Assembly: GCA_029204225.1 (NCBI GenBank)
Contig: CM055101.1
Coordinates: 35,891,648 to 35,955,647, forward strand
Reading direction: 5' to 3'
Length of the DNA stretch: 64,000 nucleotides
Origin: Diphasiastrum complanatum
Lineage: Eukaryota > Streptophyta > Lycopodiopsida > Lycopodiales > Lycopodiaceae
Shown here one piece after another: positions 21,956 to 34,770 of this stretch; positions within the stretch are counted from its first letter, which is position 1, and each line of letters starts with the position of its first letter. The position numbers and the translations under genes were made by a program. A model generated the notes under the pieces. It searched no databases and was not told where the DNA came from. It was given only the letters and a program-made list of their open reading frames with translations.

Positions 21956-23668
21956 AAGAAACTCGCTAGAGAAAATATCTCACACAAAGTCTGGAATTGA
22001 TCGCAGGCTCTGCTTTTGCAATAGATTGCCAAACTGAAGCCTGAAATCGATCCCAGGCAGGAGAACATTAACGTGTACAGCCGGAAATCAATCCAAAACT
22101 CTTCTTTCCACTGTCTAGTATTCTATGAAAACACCATTTGACTTTCATTCGACCCATTGTTGTTGCTCATGATTCAGAGGCAGAAGGAAGTGTAACCATT
22201 GATTGAAGTGAGACTTCAGAAAATAGGACTTCCCTGGAGTCATTCTTGGAGGCACACCACGAACAGGTGCGGCAGGCCCCTTATTTGGGAGCAGAACTTT
22301 ATGGCGTGGTGTTTTCTTTGCCCACACAACATTGAACATGTAAACATGATGAATCCTCGAGGTTTGCGTTGTCTGCTTGCCATAATATAGCTGTGAGTTC
22401 CAGTGTTTTCAGGCAGTGCAGAAATGTTTTAGTGACATACCACAAAGCTCATGGAAGTACTGCAATGAGGAAACACATTAATGGTGAGCATTCTGCCACT
22501 TAAGGCATTAGAGGTGGAGTTGACTAACATTCCAGAGCAAACAGAGGATGGGCAAATTGCAAACAAGAGCTCACAAAGCATTCCTAGAGGTAAGGTTCTT
22601 TATATCATCATGAGTTACTAGCCTCAAAGGGCAGTTGAGAATATTTGATTTAAAAAAATATTCATGACAAGATTGTATATTAGGGGGGCTGCTTTATTCT
22701 TGTAGAGCATTGATGGGGTCTCCTGGTTGCCTATGTTTTGCAAGCACTTGCTACACCAAGTGTTAACCTAAGTACCTTCAGAGGGGCCTATGGCTCTTTC
22801 GCTTTTGACATCAATTTTATGACGATAAATTGGGTGCATAGGTTTCTATTAAGCGGATAATACCAGTGGGACAACTATGGTAGGTCAATTGCAAGAGTAG
22901 TTGGACACATTGAATCTTAGCAAGAAAATTACGTGTTATTCAAAGGATAAAGGTGGTCATTTGATAACAAGGACTCAAGCTTTGAAAATTGTCATTAGTT
23001 GTCAGACTTTAGATATAAGTACACTACTTAGCACTTGAGTTGTTTTCAATGATGCGGCAAGGGAGAATGGAGAACGCGAGCGGAGAAGAGAGCAGAAATA
23101 TTTGCAGAACAGCTCTCCCGCTACAATGGGCTGCTAGATGCAAAAACAGTCTAATAGATTGTTTATGCTAAGTGTAGTCACAGCTTAAATGTTCTTGTGC
23201 CCAACAGGATCTTAAAAATTACTTCATACTCACAAAAACAAAATGAGTACAGTCCACCGAAGAGATTAGAAATGGTTTGAGGTATTACTGTACATCACAT
23301 TTCAATGAGAAGTTCAGTTCTGAAATACATTGAAAGAGCAGTATGACAACGCAAGTTCCTCAGACGTCAAAGATAGCCATCGTCTGATCAGAAGTTGAGG
23401 AGTCGTAAACGTCCGTTTTCTTATCAGAGTAAGTGTTCTCAAGCAGCAATGAAGTGCATTCAAACACAACAAGCATTCATCTACGTTATACACAAATAGA
23501 AAAGCGTGTTGTTGCTATATTACACTGAAGCACAACAAAATAGCAGTTACAATCAGAATGACGGCGTAACTGGGAGGCTCAAAATCATTCGTCTCCTGGA
23601 CGGAGCATCACGTAGAGTGTGCATGGATGATCCATTTATAGATTGCATCCATCTATTAATTACAATAA
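21956..23668. other. No gene recognised
   Basis: Short frames only. The minus frame at 22145-22339 (64 codons, with KGPAAPVRGVPPRMTPG) looks protein-like in composition but has no recognisable family. 23500-23668 may already belong to the LTR that follows. Confidence 0.35.
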
Positions 23669-24560
23669 ATGTTTGTCATCTAATTAGACAAGTTGTTGTA
23701 CTTGGAAGTATTTGGCTTGTGATGACAGCTGTACATTGTGTACACAGTCAACCCGTAGGGAATGTTGACGCAGACAAGGACGTTGCAAATCTCTCACTTC
23801 GCATTTTACGTGAAGTAGCTTTCTCTCACTTCGCTTTTCTGGAAAGTGCCTAGAACGTTTCTCATTCAAAATAGACGGCCTTTGGGATTTTTCTTTCTCT
23901 TCGCATTTTTCGCAAAAAGCCAAAGGTGTTTGTAAGAATGCAAAGGTGCCCTTAAAAAGACGAAGATGTCTTTAAAACAGTTTAACTCATGAAAATAGAT
24001 GACCTTTGGGAAAATGTGAAAAAGCCGAAGGTGTTGTGTTAAAAATAGTTAAACTTTTGAAATGCACAAGTTAACTTCTTCAAAATAATTGAAAGGAGAA
24101 GCCGAAGGTAAGTGTCACATTTTTCAAAAAAGTGCGAAAAATGCAAACTGTGCGACACTTAGTGTATTTCTACAGATTGTCCCGACACTTAGTGTAATTC
24201 TGCAGACTGTTGAAAACGTGATGTATTTCTGCAGACTTGTTCTAATTGCTAATTCGTGGAAATCTTTGAGGATGGCCAAGTCTTCAATGATCTTCAAATA
24301 GTTGAATTTAACATTTGAACATAATGATTGATAGGATGAGTTACTCTTTGTTGGAGATCAGCCAGAAGTCCGTCTGTAGACGTTCTTCAAATAGTCTGGC
24401 TGTCTAAGTTGTGATTCCTGCAGGTATTAGATAAGTAGACATAGAACCCAAAATAGGTTTCACCTGGCCCTAGATCAAAGATCAATAAACGTGTAGGAAG
24501 AATCTTGAAATAGAAATTAGTCATTCACCAAGGAGGCAACTGTGGGCTTAATTTCCAACA
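23669..24560 (-). repeat. Probable 3' LTR of a reversed copia element
   Basis: On the minus strand the LTR starts TGTTGGAAATTAAGCCC at 24560, directly after the purine tract CCTTAAGGGGGAC. It contains CTTCGGC and GGGCACCTTTGC segments like those in the LTR at 54876. The far end, near ACAAACA at 23669, is a guess. Confidence 0.5.
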
Positions 24561-25250
24561 GTCCCCCTTAAGGTCACAGTTGGTGCCTTGGTATCTTCGT
24601 CAGGTTCAGCATGTTGAAAGAACTTCTGATGCTTGATCCTGGGAAGCTCTTTGGTGAAGATGTCTGCGACCATTTCTGTTGTGGAGCAGTATTGAAGGAT
24701 CACTTGCCCTGAGAAAACTTTCTCCCGAATGAAATGATACTGGATTTCTATGCGCTTGGATTTGCCATGAAATCTGGGATTCAGTGACAGTGAAATACAA
24801 CTCAAGTTGTAACAAAAAAGTAGTAGCATTGAACTGAGTGTGATGTAAGTCGTGAAGTAATAACCTAATCCATACAACTTCTTTTGAAGCTTGACATGCT
24901 GCGATGTACTCTGCCTCGGTCAAAGAAAGCGTGACTGATTTCTACTTCTTTGAGTTCCATGAAATCGGTCCCCCTTGCCAGATAGAAACAGAACTCGTAG
25001 GTAAATTTTCTGGTAGAGACCGTTCCTCCCCAATCTGAGTTGGAGTAGCCTCGCAGGACGAGTGGGTCGATAGCATTTTCATCATAACATAACTTCCCTG
25101 AATATATCTCATCACTCTCTTTAATGCTTTCCAATGAGAGATCCTAGGATTAGACATGAATTGACTTAACGTGCTAACAGTGTATGCTAAATCTAGTCTA
25201 GTACACTGTTGGACGCCGTTTCCAATCCCGAACTGATATCCTAGGTCCGT
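24548..25250 (-). mobile_element. Copia RT end and RNase H, broken
   Basis: Minus-strand frames give TRLDLAYTVSTLSQFMSNPR and HWKALKRVMRYIQGS (RT end), YSNSDWGGTVSTRKFTYEF and TEAEYIAACQASKEVVWIRL (RNase H), then NPRFHGKSKRIEIQYHFIRE and DIFTKELP. The order and motifs are those of the copia pol C-terminus. Several frameshifts split it. It resembles the 53.1-54.9 kb element more than the 34.8-40.6 kb one. Confidence 0.88.
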
Positions 25251-28140
25251 CATATGAACCCTAAGGCTGCTCGGGGGATCCCGTCTAGTAGGGCAACTTG
25301 AACTGAGAGGGAAAACCAGTGCTGACCTATACGTAGGTACAAAGTGGCCTGTATTTGGGTTCCATTTGTATTTAGTTCTAAAGCGAGGTTGTCTGTGGTC
25401 ACGCGGCCCAAAGTAGTATCTAATGCTATAATAATTGCAGATCCCCAACTTAGGATTCTTAGTACTTGACAGAACCTTCTTGGGTTACCGAACTGTGCCA
25501 TAACACTTCATCAGACATGAAGATCATTTTGAATAGGTGAAATTAGTTTTGGAAGTATTTCCAAGGTATCGAGTGAGTTTCAGTAACGGTCTGGCAAGGT
25601 ACTTTGAATTTTTGCTCTGATTCCTGATATTCAATAAATATTCCATACCCTATCCTTTCTCTGTTGATTGTTCAGTATATGAGATGATTTATCACTCTTA
25701 AAGATATTCTAGTGACAGATGTCGTTTTCTACCTTGTGTAGTACTGAGAAATTCCACTAGCATATTCCCTTTCCGAGTCTAGGTGGTTGATTTTTATGAT
25801 GACTCACTTGCAATTGGCCATGCCTCCTTGGTGGTGTATTCTCTTCTTGGTATGATATTCAATCGGTGGTCATTTGTCACGACAAAAATTTTCCAAGTCC
25901 TAGGGTCACTGCCCTACGGATTACTGATATGGCCACTTCTTTCAATATGATTTGTGAAGTGCGTAATCAAACTTGTGTAGTTTTTGTTTTCTATTTTCCC
26001 CCACTCAATCATTGCTTTTTACAATACCCATCATTCCCATTACTATTTTCTACAATACTTCCCATTCTCGTCATAATGTCCCGAACCAACCTCGTTCATT
26101 GAATTTTATGCTTTTGGTCAGGACGCTTTTCATAGTTTTTAGGGGGGGGGGGGGGGGGGGGGGGTTGGGGTTGGGGGTTTGTCTTTTTGAAACTCACTAT
26201 ATGATCCTCACAATACTGTCGGTTGAAGTTTCAGATATGGTCTAAATTCTCACTTAAGTCACGTTATTGTATGGGGGAGTCGACATAACGATTTTAGTAC
26301 TGATTCTCGATATAGACCCCAACGTTTTCATACACAAAGGACGTTGAATACATTTTTCTCACTGGTTTTGACTTCATGCGTGAAGTGTACTAAGCCCAAC
26401 ATATCAGAAGTTCAATATGATTTTCATTTCATTCCATCTAAAGTGAATTTTCATGTTGTTAATGGTGAGCCTGATATCTGAGTTAAGTACCATTTAGGCC
26501 AATTACGTTGACTTTTACACTTTTGCGATCTTCACTCTGCCTTTTTGTGCTCTTGGGTTCGACCCACCTTGGGAGTTAGGCAGTCGAGTGTTCGCCTCCC
26601 AAGGCCCGTGTGTTTCAACAGGTAACTTGGGCGGGGTGTTTCTAAATGTGGAACATTCACTATCAAAGTTTGTTCTTTCCTAGCCCGGGAATTATGTTTC
26701 ACCCTCGCCGAGCATTACTTGAAGCCGCCTCTGTGTTTCAAAAGGGTCAACTATTTCTTCATTTTTCAACACAAAACAACATCCTTGCTTATAAAGATTT
26801 GTTGCTCAAATATGCAATCAACCCATCAAACTTCTATAACTTGAAATATCATTTCCCATACACACACAATCTAGTCATTTATCTGCATTACTGAACAAAC
26901 CTCGTTAATGACATAACAAGCCTCATAACACTCACTTTCAATCAAGTATATACTCAGCTTTCCACAAAGATTATCGTCATGTTATTTGTATACGATCATA
27001 AATGATATACTTGGTATGATCCAAAACCAGTAGTGATAACAATAGCAAGATGCTCTACATCCTGGAATGACTTGTCACACAACCCAAGAGAGGTATACAA
27101 TAGCTTTTATACATCATTTATTAAGAACAGTGACAACCTACCATTCATTCTACACTACTCCAACAATGATTCCATCGATTCACAAGTTCACAACAATATT
27201 CATATATCCAAGAAGAGAAATACCTTGATGCTCTCTGGAAACAGCCGGCTCTCCTCAAGACTTCTATCTATTTGTCACTTATGCTGATCCGCTTGTTTCT
27301 CTGATTGTCCACTGTCTTTGAAACTGCTTCTCTGCTCCTCCGAAGTCGACTATTTACACTAGTGCATTCATACGAAACTATGTGGGCTGGCTGCGCCTCT
27401 GATCAGCGTAGACACTTCTCATTACATTCTAGAGCAACGATGGATTAGCAAAGTGCGTTGAACACTGGTTGCGCTCAGCTTCGAAGTTGCTTTCTCTGGT
27501 TCTGTGGCACTCAGTTGATACTTATTGATGATGGCTAGAGGTCTTGGAACGTTCGAAGAATGGTGTTCGTCATTTCTACTCCTTACTGGCTTTCATAAAC
27601 TCAAAAATCAGATTTTTGGAAGGAGAGGGTGTGTTGGAACTGCTTCACGGTGACTCTTACGAAGTAATAACGTGATCATCATGATACTAGAATCGAAATA
27701 ACTCATGCAAACTAACTCTCTGTGGGACAGTGCATTCTAACTGTTGCTGATTTCTACTCTCTGATGGTCACATGCATTCAATGTTGGCCTCTAATCTACT
27801 GTGCATGGGTTAGAATGCTGGCCACTCATTTCTACATGAAAACTAACTCTTTGGATGCTGATTTTTGAGCAGAAGGTGCCTCCCTGTCAGCGATGGAGCA
27901 GCCTCTCCTCATGCTGAATTTCTGATAATACTTCTTCAAGCTCATATGTGTAGGCAAACATAGTGCTCTTCCACTGACTAATTTCCTCAGATGGGCCACT
28001 GGCTCTGATTCTACTCACAATAAGCATTTGGACCCATCTTACACATAGAACACCTTCACAACAGTAATAACGATAGTATGTGGCTGATACACTCTAGTAA
28101 ACACAATATATCTCTCAACTTGCATCGTATCAAACTCTAT
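25251..28140. other. No gene recognised; contains a G23 tract
   Basis: Frames near 25250-25500 (minus) continue past the copia RT but match nothing I know. 25500-28140 is non-coding with short frames only. It contains the homopolymer at 26142-26164. It may include LTR sequence of the flanking copia remnants. Confidence 0.4.
26142..26178. repeat. G23 homopolymer with TTGGGG repeats
   Basis: An uninterrupted run of 23 G (26142-26164) followed by TTGGGGTTGGGGG. Strong G-quadruplex potential on the plus strand; its true length may be uncertain in sequencing. Confidence 0.9.
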
Positions 28141-28157
28141 CTATGGCTCAGACACAT

Positions 28158-28795
28158 TCACAAGCAATGCCTATTTTGCCTTCCTTCCTCATCATATGTG
28201 AGCCTTCTTGGCTCAGATCTTTCTCTTGTAGATCTTTTTGGTGTGGGTGCTTGAAGTTGCTCCTCCTCAAGCCTCGGCCTCACCACTTCTTGAGCAACAT
28301 CAAGATTGATGATTGTAGATCTTGCATGAGACTCCTTGACCTGTGCTTCATCCAAGTTAAACTTCTGATCTTCATGAAAGATCACATCTCTACTAACACC
28401 ATTCTTGTCAATAGAGGGAAGATATACTTTGTATGCTTTTTTAGTAGATTCATATCATACAAAAATTCCTTTAACAACACTAGGGTCTTCCTTCTTCCTA
28501 GTCTCTAGAGGTACATGCACAAAGCATACACAACCAAAAATCCTAAGATGATCTACCTTAGGCTCTTTCTTATACAACATCTCAAATGGTGTTCTTCCTT
28601 CTATTGCAAGATTAGAAAGCCTATTACAAAGATAGTTTGCACATGCAACTGCATCTCCCCAAAATTCTTTAGGTAGAGAAGCTTCTAGCCTAATGGCTTT
28701 TGCACATTCACACAAAGTTCTATTTTTTTTCTCAACAACTCCATTTTTAGCACTGTTGTACTGATGTATACACCCTCAGCTCTTCAAAGCATGAA
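28158..28795 (-). mobile_element. Copia integrase C-terminus and linker, internally deleted
   Basis: Minus-strand 28715-28455 encodes SLPKEFWGDAVACANYLCNR, TPFEMLYKKEPKVDHLRIFG and HVPLETRKK, the C-terminal integrase part of copia. 28385-28158 encodes the acidic/basic linker before RT (PTPKRSTRERSEPRR). Upstream there is almost directly a primer site and LTR, so gag, protease and the integrase core have been deleted. Confidence 0.88.
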
Positions 28796-28807
28796 GCTCT
28801 GATACCA
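28796..28807 (-). other. Primer binding site of the reversed copia
   Basis: On the minus strand TGGTATCAGAGC, complementary to the 3' end of initiator tRNA-Met, directly follows an LTR ending GGCTTCACA. This is the standard minus-strand priming site of plant copia elements. Confidence 0.85.
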
Positions 28808-29422
28808 TGTGAAGCCACACACCTTACATGATCTTACTGAGGTGTTGTGATTGCACAAGATTGATCAGATAATAGATTACTTGAAAAATCTAAGGCAAGA
28901 GCACAATGACATACATCTAACTGAAAAAACTAACTTCTCACTATGAGGAATGAATGTCAGAAATAATTTCAAGTGCTCAGTATGGGAAAAACAGGCTGCT
29001 CTCGGGTAGAGAGAGAAAATCAACACTAGAAAACTCGAGTAGAGAGAGAATGAGTTCAAAACACCAAAATCTCATTATTCACAATATGGCAAAACATGCC
29101 AAGGTTTCCCTGCATCAAAGTGGCCCGGGTTCCTCCAATGGAGTTGCATGGAAAGTCCACTTAACTCAGTTAACTCAACTACCAAGGATCCACGTGTAAT
29201 TGCATGTACTGCATGTCAACTCAAAAAATTGCCTAGACATGTGTAGATCACAGAAACCACTTTGCATGTTGCATGCACTGATTGCATGTGGCTTGCATGC
29301 ACACTGAATGACATTGCATGCTATCTAAACTTCTGCATGACATCAAATTTGAATCTACCTAACTCAAACTTGACCTATTCTAGAAGGTTATGTGCTCAAT
29401 TCACATACCTTTATGTACAACA
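28808..29422 (-). repeat. 5' LTR of the reversed copia
   Basis: On the minus strand it runs from TGTTGTACATAAAGG (29422) to GGCTTCACA (28808), about 615 bp, followed by the primer site. The left edge next to the primer site is firm; the far edge rests only on the TGTTG start. Confidence 0.6.
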
Positions 29423-29431
29423 TAGTTTACA

Positions 29432-29587
29432 ATGGAAATAATCATGGTCATGGCCCCAAAACTTGAGATAGGAAGATATTTTTTACTAATCTTCACAGTG
29501 TCGGTCATTGCTAAAGCACAAACAGGTGACGAATGCTACGTTACCGCCCAACCATTAAGTGACTTTCAATTGGAAAGACTAAAATAA
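29432..29587 (+). CDS. Small ORF with signal-peptide-like N-terminus
   Basis: 51 codons from ATG at 29432 (further in-frame ATGs at 29444 and 29450) to TAA. After a short basic part comes a hydrophobic stretch RYFLLIFTVSVIAKAQ that ends in an AKA-Q signal-peptidase-like site, then TGDECYVTAQPLSDFQ. It matches no known family and sits just outside an LTR. It may be a chance frame or the first exon of a lost secreted-protein gene. Confidence 0.2.
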   Translation: MEIIMVMAPKLEIGRYFLLIFTVSVIAKAQTGDECYVTAQPLSDFQLERLK

Positions 29588-30845
29588 AAAATGCATTTAT
29601 ATTAAAAAAAATTGGCTAGATGTGAGGGTAGGAAGATGGTCCTTAAACAAAATCACATTCATGGGGATTCTTGAGACACCAAGTGGCTGTAGAGGCTCAA
29701 CAACAATGCCACGTCCCAATAGCCTAAATCTCAGTCATTCATCCTATTATTAGTCTCACTTGCATCTGCCTACTCTCCCCATAGTGAAATCTCTCCACCG
29801 TTCACCAGCTTAGCCTCCTCAGAAGTCATATTAGCATTGAAGTCATGGTCGTATATACGTGACCAGGTTTTGAAAGGAACACACCAACTACCTCATGTGG
29901 CAACACCTTTTCCTTGAGGTGCCCAATTGAAAGTGTTGCTTGGGTCATCATTGAAGTCTTGGTCCAGGTTTGTGTTGTTGCTCATCCAGTTGCCAAAGCC
30001 ACAGTCCAGGTAAAACCATTCCACATCGCTGGCAATAACAGGGTAGCCTTTATGAACTAAGGACTCGGTTCCTTCTAAACGGCCGTCCCAATTATGAAAA
30101 ATGGTAGAGTTGGGAGGCAACAAGGATGGATCCACTTTTGCTATAGTTTATGTTATTACGTCCACCCAGTATACAGTTGTCTTGTTGTGAGATGTTAAAA
30201 ATGAACGAGTTGTGTTGATAAACCTACAAAGCAATCATAATGAAAGATGATCAGTTTATTATCATATGATTTTTACTTTAGTTGTGTCAAATTTCTGCTG
30301 TATAAACTTCTCAATATCATGCACATATGTGGCAAATGGATGTATGTGAATTACATATACAATGTCTCTAAAGATTGCTTAGCCATCATGTGCTTTATAA
30401 AATTTCAGTGTCTTTTTGAAAGGAAGCATTGTTGCGCAACACGTCTCATAACTAAGCTGACCTTCAAGGAAAGTGGAGCCACTTATAGAGGTGTATTTAC
30501 CTGGTCAAGGCTTCATTTAATGTGTTGTTTTCCTGTGGAAACTTTTGGATGTCTGTGCTGTTCTTCCAACATCTGGCTTTTATCTCATCACCACCTGCAT
30601 GGAAGAATGTATCAAGAAACATGTTCGCTAAATCATCTACCAGATTCTTGTAAACTTCGTAGGTTTTTGGGTTCAATGGATTCAACTGTCCAGGTCCAGG
30701 CTCATTTGCAAACCTATCTGCCCATGCTACACCGGGAGGTACCCAAAATTGATTATTGCAAACAACAATCTCTGGATAGGCTATACCCCAAGCATCTGTG
30801 TGTCCAGTAGTCACATCAAAGATATTTCATTAATAACTTGGACTT

Positions 30846-30983
<138 letters not shown>

Positions 30984-31086
30984 CCACAAGCAGTGAGAAA
31001 GACCACAAATTTGGGAAGTAGTTTTCTAGTCTAAATTCAGATTCATGAAGGACTACGGGTTGTAGTCCCCATCCCCAACCACAAAC

Positions 31087-31087
<1 letters not shown>

Positions 31088-31123
<36 letters not shown>
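31088..31123. repeat. C36 homopolymer
   Basis: 36 consecutive C, about 107 bp from the CT tract. It is G36 on the minus strand, with quadruplex potential. The true length may vary. Confidence 0.95.
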
Positions 31124-31125
<2 letters not shown>

Positions 31126-31374
31126 ATAAGAGGCTAAAATCTCCAATCAAACCTGGTGCATCAATCTCTGGAATGATGCGCATCCAAATGAGTGACCATA
31201 TCTCACAATCTTAGCCACATCGTTGTATATTGGCGGTCTTGTTGCCGTTCGTCTACTTCGCATTAGGCTGCATGCAAGTCTCTTGCATTGCTTGGGCGGT
31301 CCTTCGCATATTATCACATAAGAGACTCTTGCGGTGCGATAGCGGTGGTCCGGTTGCGGTTGCCTGTGGAACTT

Positions 31375-31600
31375 TGTCTTTCAGATATTTCAACTTTGGA
31401 CTTGTGTGTCACTTCGATGTCGAGCACTTCAGTGTCTTCGACTTCGGCTTCTTTGAGTTTGGTTGCTTGAGCCCTTGTTGGTCACTTTGATGTCGATGAC
31501 GTCAGTAACTTCGACTTCGGCTTCAGCTTTGGTTGCAAGGGAACTTCGTTGGTCACTTCGATGTCGATGACTTCGGTGACTTCGACTTCAGCCACTTTGG
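31375..31600. repeat. GACTTCGG-type minisatellite, second block
   Basis: Repeats such as CACTTCGATGTCGATGACTTCGGTGACTTCGAC. On the minus strand it codes EVEVTEVIDIEVTNEV. Same kind of repeat as 5080-5370 and likewise next to a reversed copia pol fragment. Confidence 0.7.
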
Positions 31601-32340
31601 GGAATGCCATGGAATGGTTGCATGAGTTTACCATTTCCAACACTCCTTCTTGAACGATGCAACCTTTCTGCGAAGCCTAGAGCCTTCATAAGATTATTGA
31701 GCTTCTTGTACCAAGCTCGTGAAGCAAGCTTGAGACCATAGGTATATTGATGTAGCCGACAAGCGTACTTTCGATTGTTCGAGTCTTTGAATCTTTCAAG
31801 CTGCTTCATAAAGATTTCTTCCTCTAGATCTCCATGGAGAAAGGTTGTCTTTACATCGATCTGGTGTATTTCCAGATCATGCTGCATTGCATAAGCGAGG
31901 AGTAGTCGAATGCTCGCCATGTTGACCATTCGTGAGTATGTATCAAAATAGTTGATTGTATCATCCGACAGATCCATCTGATTTCAGCTTCCTTTTGTAT
32001 ACCCATTTGCAGTCAACTTTTTTTTTTCCCCTTCGGGTAATGGCTCAAGTGTCCATGCTTCATTTTGCCTCATCGACTCGATCTCCTCCGACATTGCTTG
32101 CTTCCAAAATTCTCTCTCTGGACTCTGGATAGCTTCTTGATATGTCATCGCTTCTTCAACGTAGCTACAATATTCGACATCTATGTCTTCACTTCACTGA
32201 AGATTGTCGATGTATCGGTCAGGAGGCCTTCTCATTCTTGTTGACCTTCTTGGTCCTGTTTGTCGCTGTTGGTTTGTGTCTTCTTCGACAAGTTTAGGGT
32301 TCGACAACACCTCCGCATTCAACGAAGACACAACCAACGC
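31588..32340 (-). mobile_element. Copia linker and reverse transcriptase fragment
   Basis: On the minus strand 32340-32000 gives RQTGPRRSTRMRRPPDRY and AMTYQEAIQSPEREFWKQAM, the linker and RT start. 31977-31588 gives SIRLLLAYAMQHDLEIHQID, VKTTFLHGDLEEEIFMKQ and YGLKLASRAWYKKLNNLM, the RT palm. The fragment ends before the YVDD block. It contains the RT region that is missing from the 5.5-8.7 kb element. Broken by stops. Confidence 0.88.
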
Positions 32341-32354
32341 AAGCAGCTTAGTTG

Positions 32355-32528
32355 ATGGAAAAGTACGTCAGACTTATTCAAGAGAGGGAGGCCGACAAAA
32401 AGAATTTCCAACAAGCTGCTGAGAAAGAAAGAAAAGTCATTCAAGAGTCCCAAAAGTATTTGGAAGAAATGAAGAAAGAACTGCAAAAGGTTTTGGACAA
32501 AGTGGTGCGACAAATTTTTCAACAATGA
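32355..32528 (+). CDS. Small coiled-coil ORF
   Basis: 57 codons, highly charged (for example MEKYVRLIQEREADKKNFQQ and SQKYLEEMKKELQKVLDKVV), with heptad-like spacing. Upstream the frame is open behind one TAG at 32349-32351, so it was once longer. The composition is like the coiled-coil region of gag at 2530-2690. It is probably a retroelement gag remnant rather than a host gene. Confidence 0.3.
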   Translation: MEKYVRLIQEREADKKNFQQAAEKERKVIQESQKYLEEMKKELQKVLDKVVRQIFQQ

Positions 32529-33434
32529 CTTCTTTTCAAATAATTCAAGACGTAAACAATTTGTCGGCTTTTTTTCGTATTTTTTGCATTTTCTCAAAAA
32601 ATGCGACAATCCAGCCTACTTCAACAAATTTGATTGTCAGCTTTTTTTTCACAATTTTCCAAAATGCGACAATGCATTTTATGTCAAAGTTTGACTTTTG
32701 GAAAATGTGAAGTGAGAGACCGAAGAGAGAGAAAAAATGTGACAAACTGCAGATTTACACAGGATTTTGCGTACAACTTATCTACGTCTTTACGCTCTAT
32801 CAATAATTGATCTATTGATCAATTGAACAACTGTTAATAATCTTGTAATTGTAAACTAGAATAACACAAGATCATCCAACAACTATATGTAGACAATTCA
32901 ATTCAATGTAATCCAATCTGATACCACACAAAAAGAGATCAAACGACCAAAACTGGTTTTCACAGTATCTGACTCCTCAGAGTTAGAGATCATAGAGAGA
33001 GAGTAAAGTATTCGAAACTATATCAATTGACTTATTTCTATAAGTAGGATCATATGCTCATCAGCGTGATTGTCTTGTGATCTGATAGTTGTTATTACAA
33101 CATTGAATATACAAAATTGTTATTGTTCTATCTCATTGCATTCGTGTTGAATGTTTATTAACTCTCGCTCTTCTTCTTTTATTGCAACAAGTATCAGTAA
33201 CGGAAAAATGCATGACTGTCTCAAACGCCTAATCTTTTAGCATTTCTTCATGGTTGTAAATGACACCTATGTTGACATTCGATAACTATACGTATCAGAA
33301 CTACTCTTCTATTCCGTCCTCTAAGTAATTCAATTTTGCCATCACAATTATTAATGTTCATCATTTTTATTTGCTGGGATGACGACCTTCATTTCCGCTG
33401 CGGCCTAGACCTAGTTTATTCTATTCACCCATCA
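32529..33434 (+). repeat. LTR-like region before a doubled primer site
   Basis: Non-coding, ending TTCTATTCACCCATCA just before a primer site at 33438. It contains GCGACAAT / AAATGCGACAAT segments similar to other copia LTRs here. The left end (a TGACTTC near 32526) is uncertain. Confidence 0.45.
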
Positions 33435-33437
33435 GAT

Positions 33438-33470
33438 TGGTATCAGAGCTCCAACAGTGGTATCAGAGCA
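33438..33470 (+). other. Doubled primer binding site
   Basis: TGGTATCAGAGCT at 33438-33450 and TGGTATCAGAGCA at 33458-33470, 20 bp apart. Each matches the complement of the initiator tRNA-Met 3' end used by copia elements. Confidence 0.8.
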
Positions 33471-34764
33471 TAAAGTTTCAAAACCACATCATTCCATCAT
33501 ATTCTGGATAAGTCAAGTCAATTTGTCGTATCAGTATTGCATCAGAGATGCATATTCTAGTGATGACAGGGTGCAGATCATTTGATTTGAGCCATGGAAG
33601 ATCTCACATGTTCACTTGGAGGGATATTGGCACGTCACGTCATGTGAGGGACTTGATGGTGGCTTTGGAGTTCACATTTCAGTATGATTCTCAAGGAGTG
33701 GTTTGGAACCATTCACAGGAGCAACTTGGAGCTAGTTTGGGGGAATACAGGTGGGCACTACAGGATAGATACTCAGATTTTGAGTTCAATGATGGCATGG
33801 GATACCTGATAGGGATGGACTGCAAAATGACATGGGATGATCATCATGGGACAACTATTTCATATTGGACTTGAGTCATTGGATGGACAGGACTTATAGG
33901 GGTGATTCATGATGGAATCAAGAAGTTGCAAATGCAAATGGGTAAAGCCTGAAGCTTTGAGAGCCAACGCCTCTAGGTTGAAGAGCTGATGGAAATCGCA
34001 CGGTTGGGTGTGATCAGAGAGCAAGCACCATGATGGGTGTTTTGCTAGCGATCTACTGGAGAGGACACTGATGGCGAAGACTTCATGACAAGGAAGTCAC
34101 TTAGAGCCATATACCTCAGTACGGTCAAGGAGACATTAGTCTCGGGATCTTGTGAGCGACGACTCATGGATGAGCTTGCGTTGGCATGGTGTCGGGTGGC
34201 ACATAGCCAGGGAGAGCAAGCGACACTGCTAGGAGCCAAGAGGAGCAGGTGATGCTTCGACAATCGGCTTGGATAGTAGGATGATGACCAAGATCTGAGA
34301 CATTAGGTGAGCATAGTATGTGGATGACGAGTCCATTGGGGTGGCACTCAGAGAGATGCTACAATTGCTCAAATATGATACGTTTTGTATGCATAGTGAA
34401 TGTTCTTCAGCAGGTGCATCATGTGTTGGTGAGATAGGCTCCTTGGTGGGAGGCCTATATACTGGTCAAATCAGAGTTGGAAATGTCAAGCATGGGAAGT
34501 TGAATCTACATGGGATGTAGGATCGACAAATCATCATTAGTATCTCCAGGAGATGGGCGAGGCTACTCAGCTACTCAATAACCATAGGCTACTCAGGTAT
34601 AGCCTATGGTGAGTTTTGCATGCATTCACTCATTGAGTCCTTGGTAGACTCTTGTGCTTGGAGCATGGAGAATAGATGGAAATCAACTTTCAGGACTTAT
34701 TTGATAGTTGGATATGCTTGGACATGAGCGCATCTTGAATTAGAGAAAATATGGGCCCAAAGAG
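33471..34764. other. No gene recognised
   Basis: It follows the doubled primer site, so gag would be expected, but the frames (33548-33874, 108 codons; 34320-34520, 66 codons) do not resemble gag or any family I know. It may be the interior of a non-autonomous element or unrelated sequence. Confidence 0.35.
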
Positions 34765-34770
34765 GGCCCT

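Noticed and set aside
22145-22390. Overlapping 63-64 codon frames on both strands
   Set aside because: The minus one looks protein-like, but it has no splice or family support.
25973-26245. Plus-strand frame with a Gly run
   Set aside because: The run comes from the G23 homopolymer; no other protein character.
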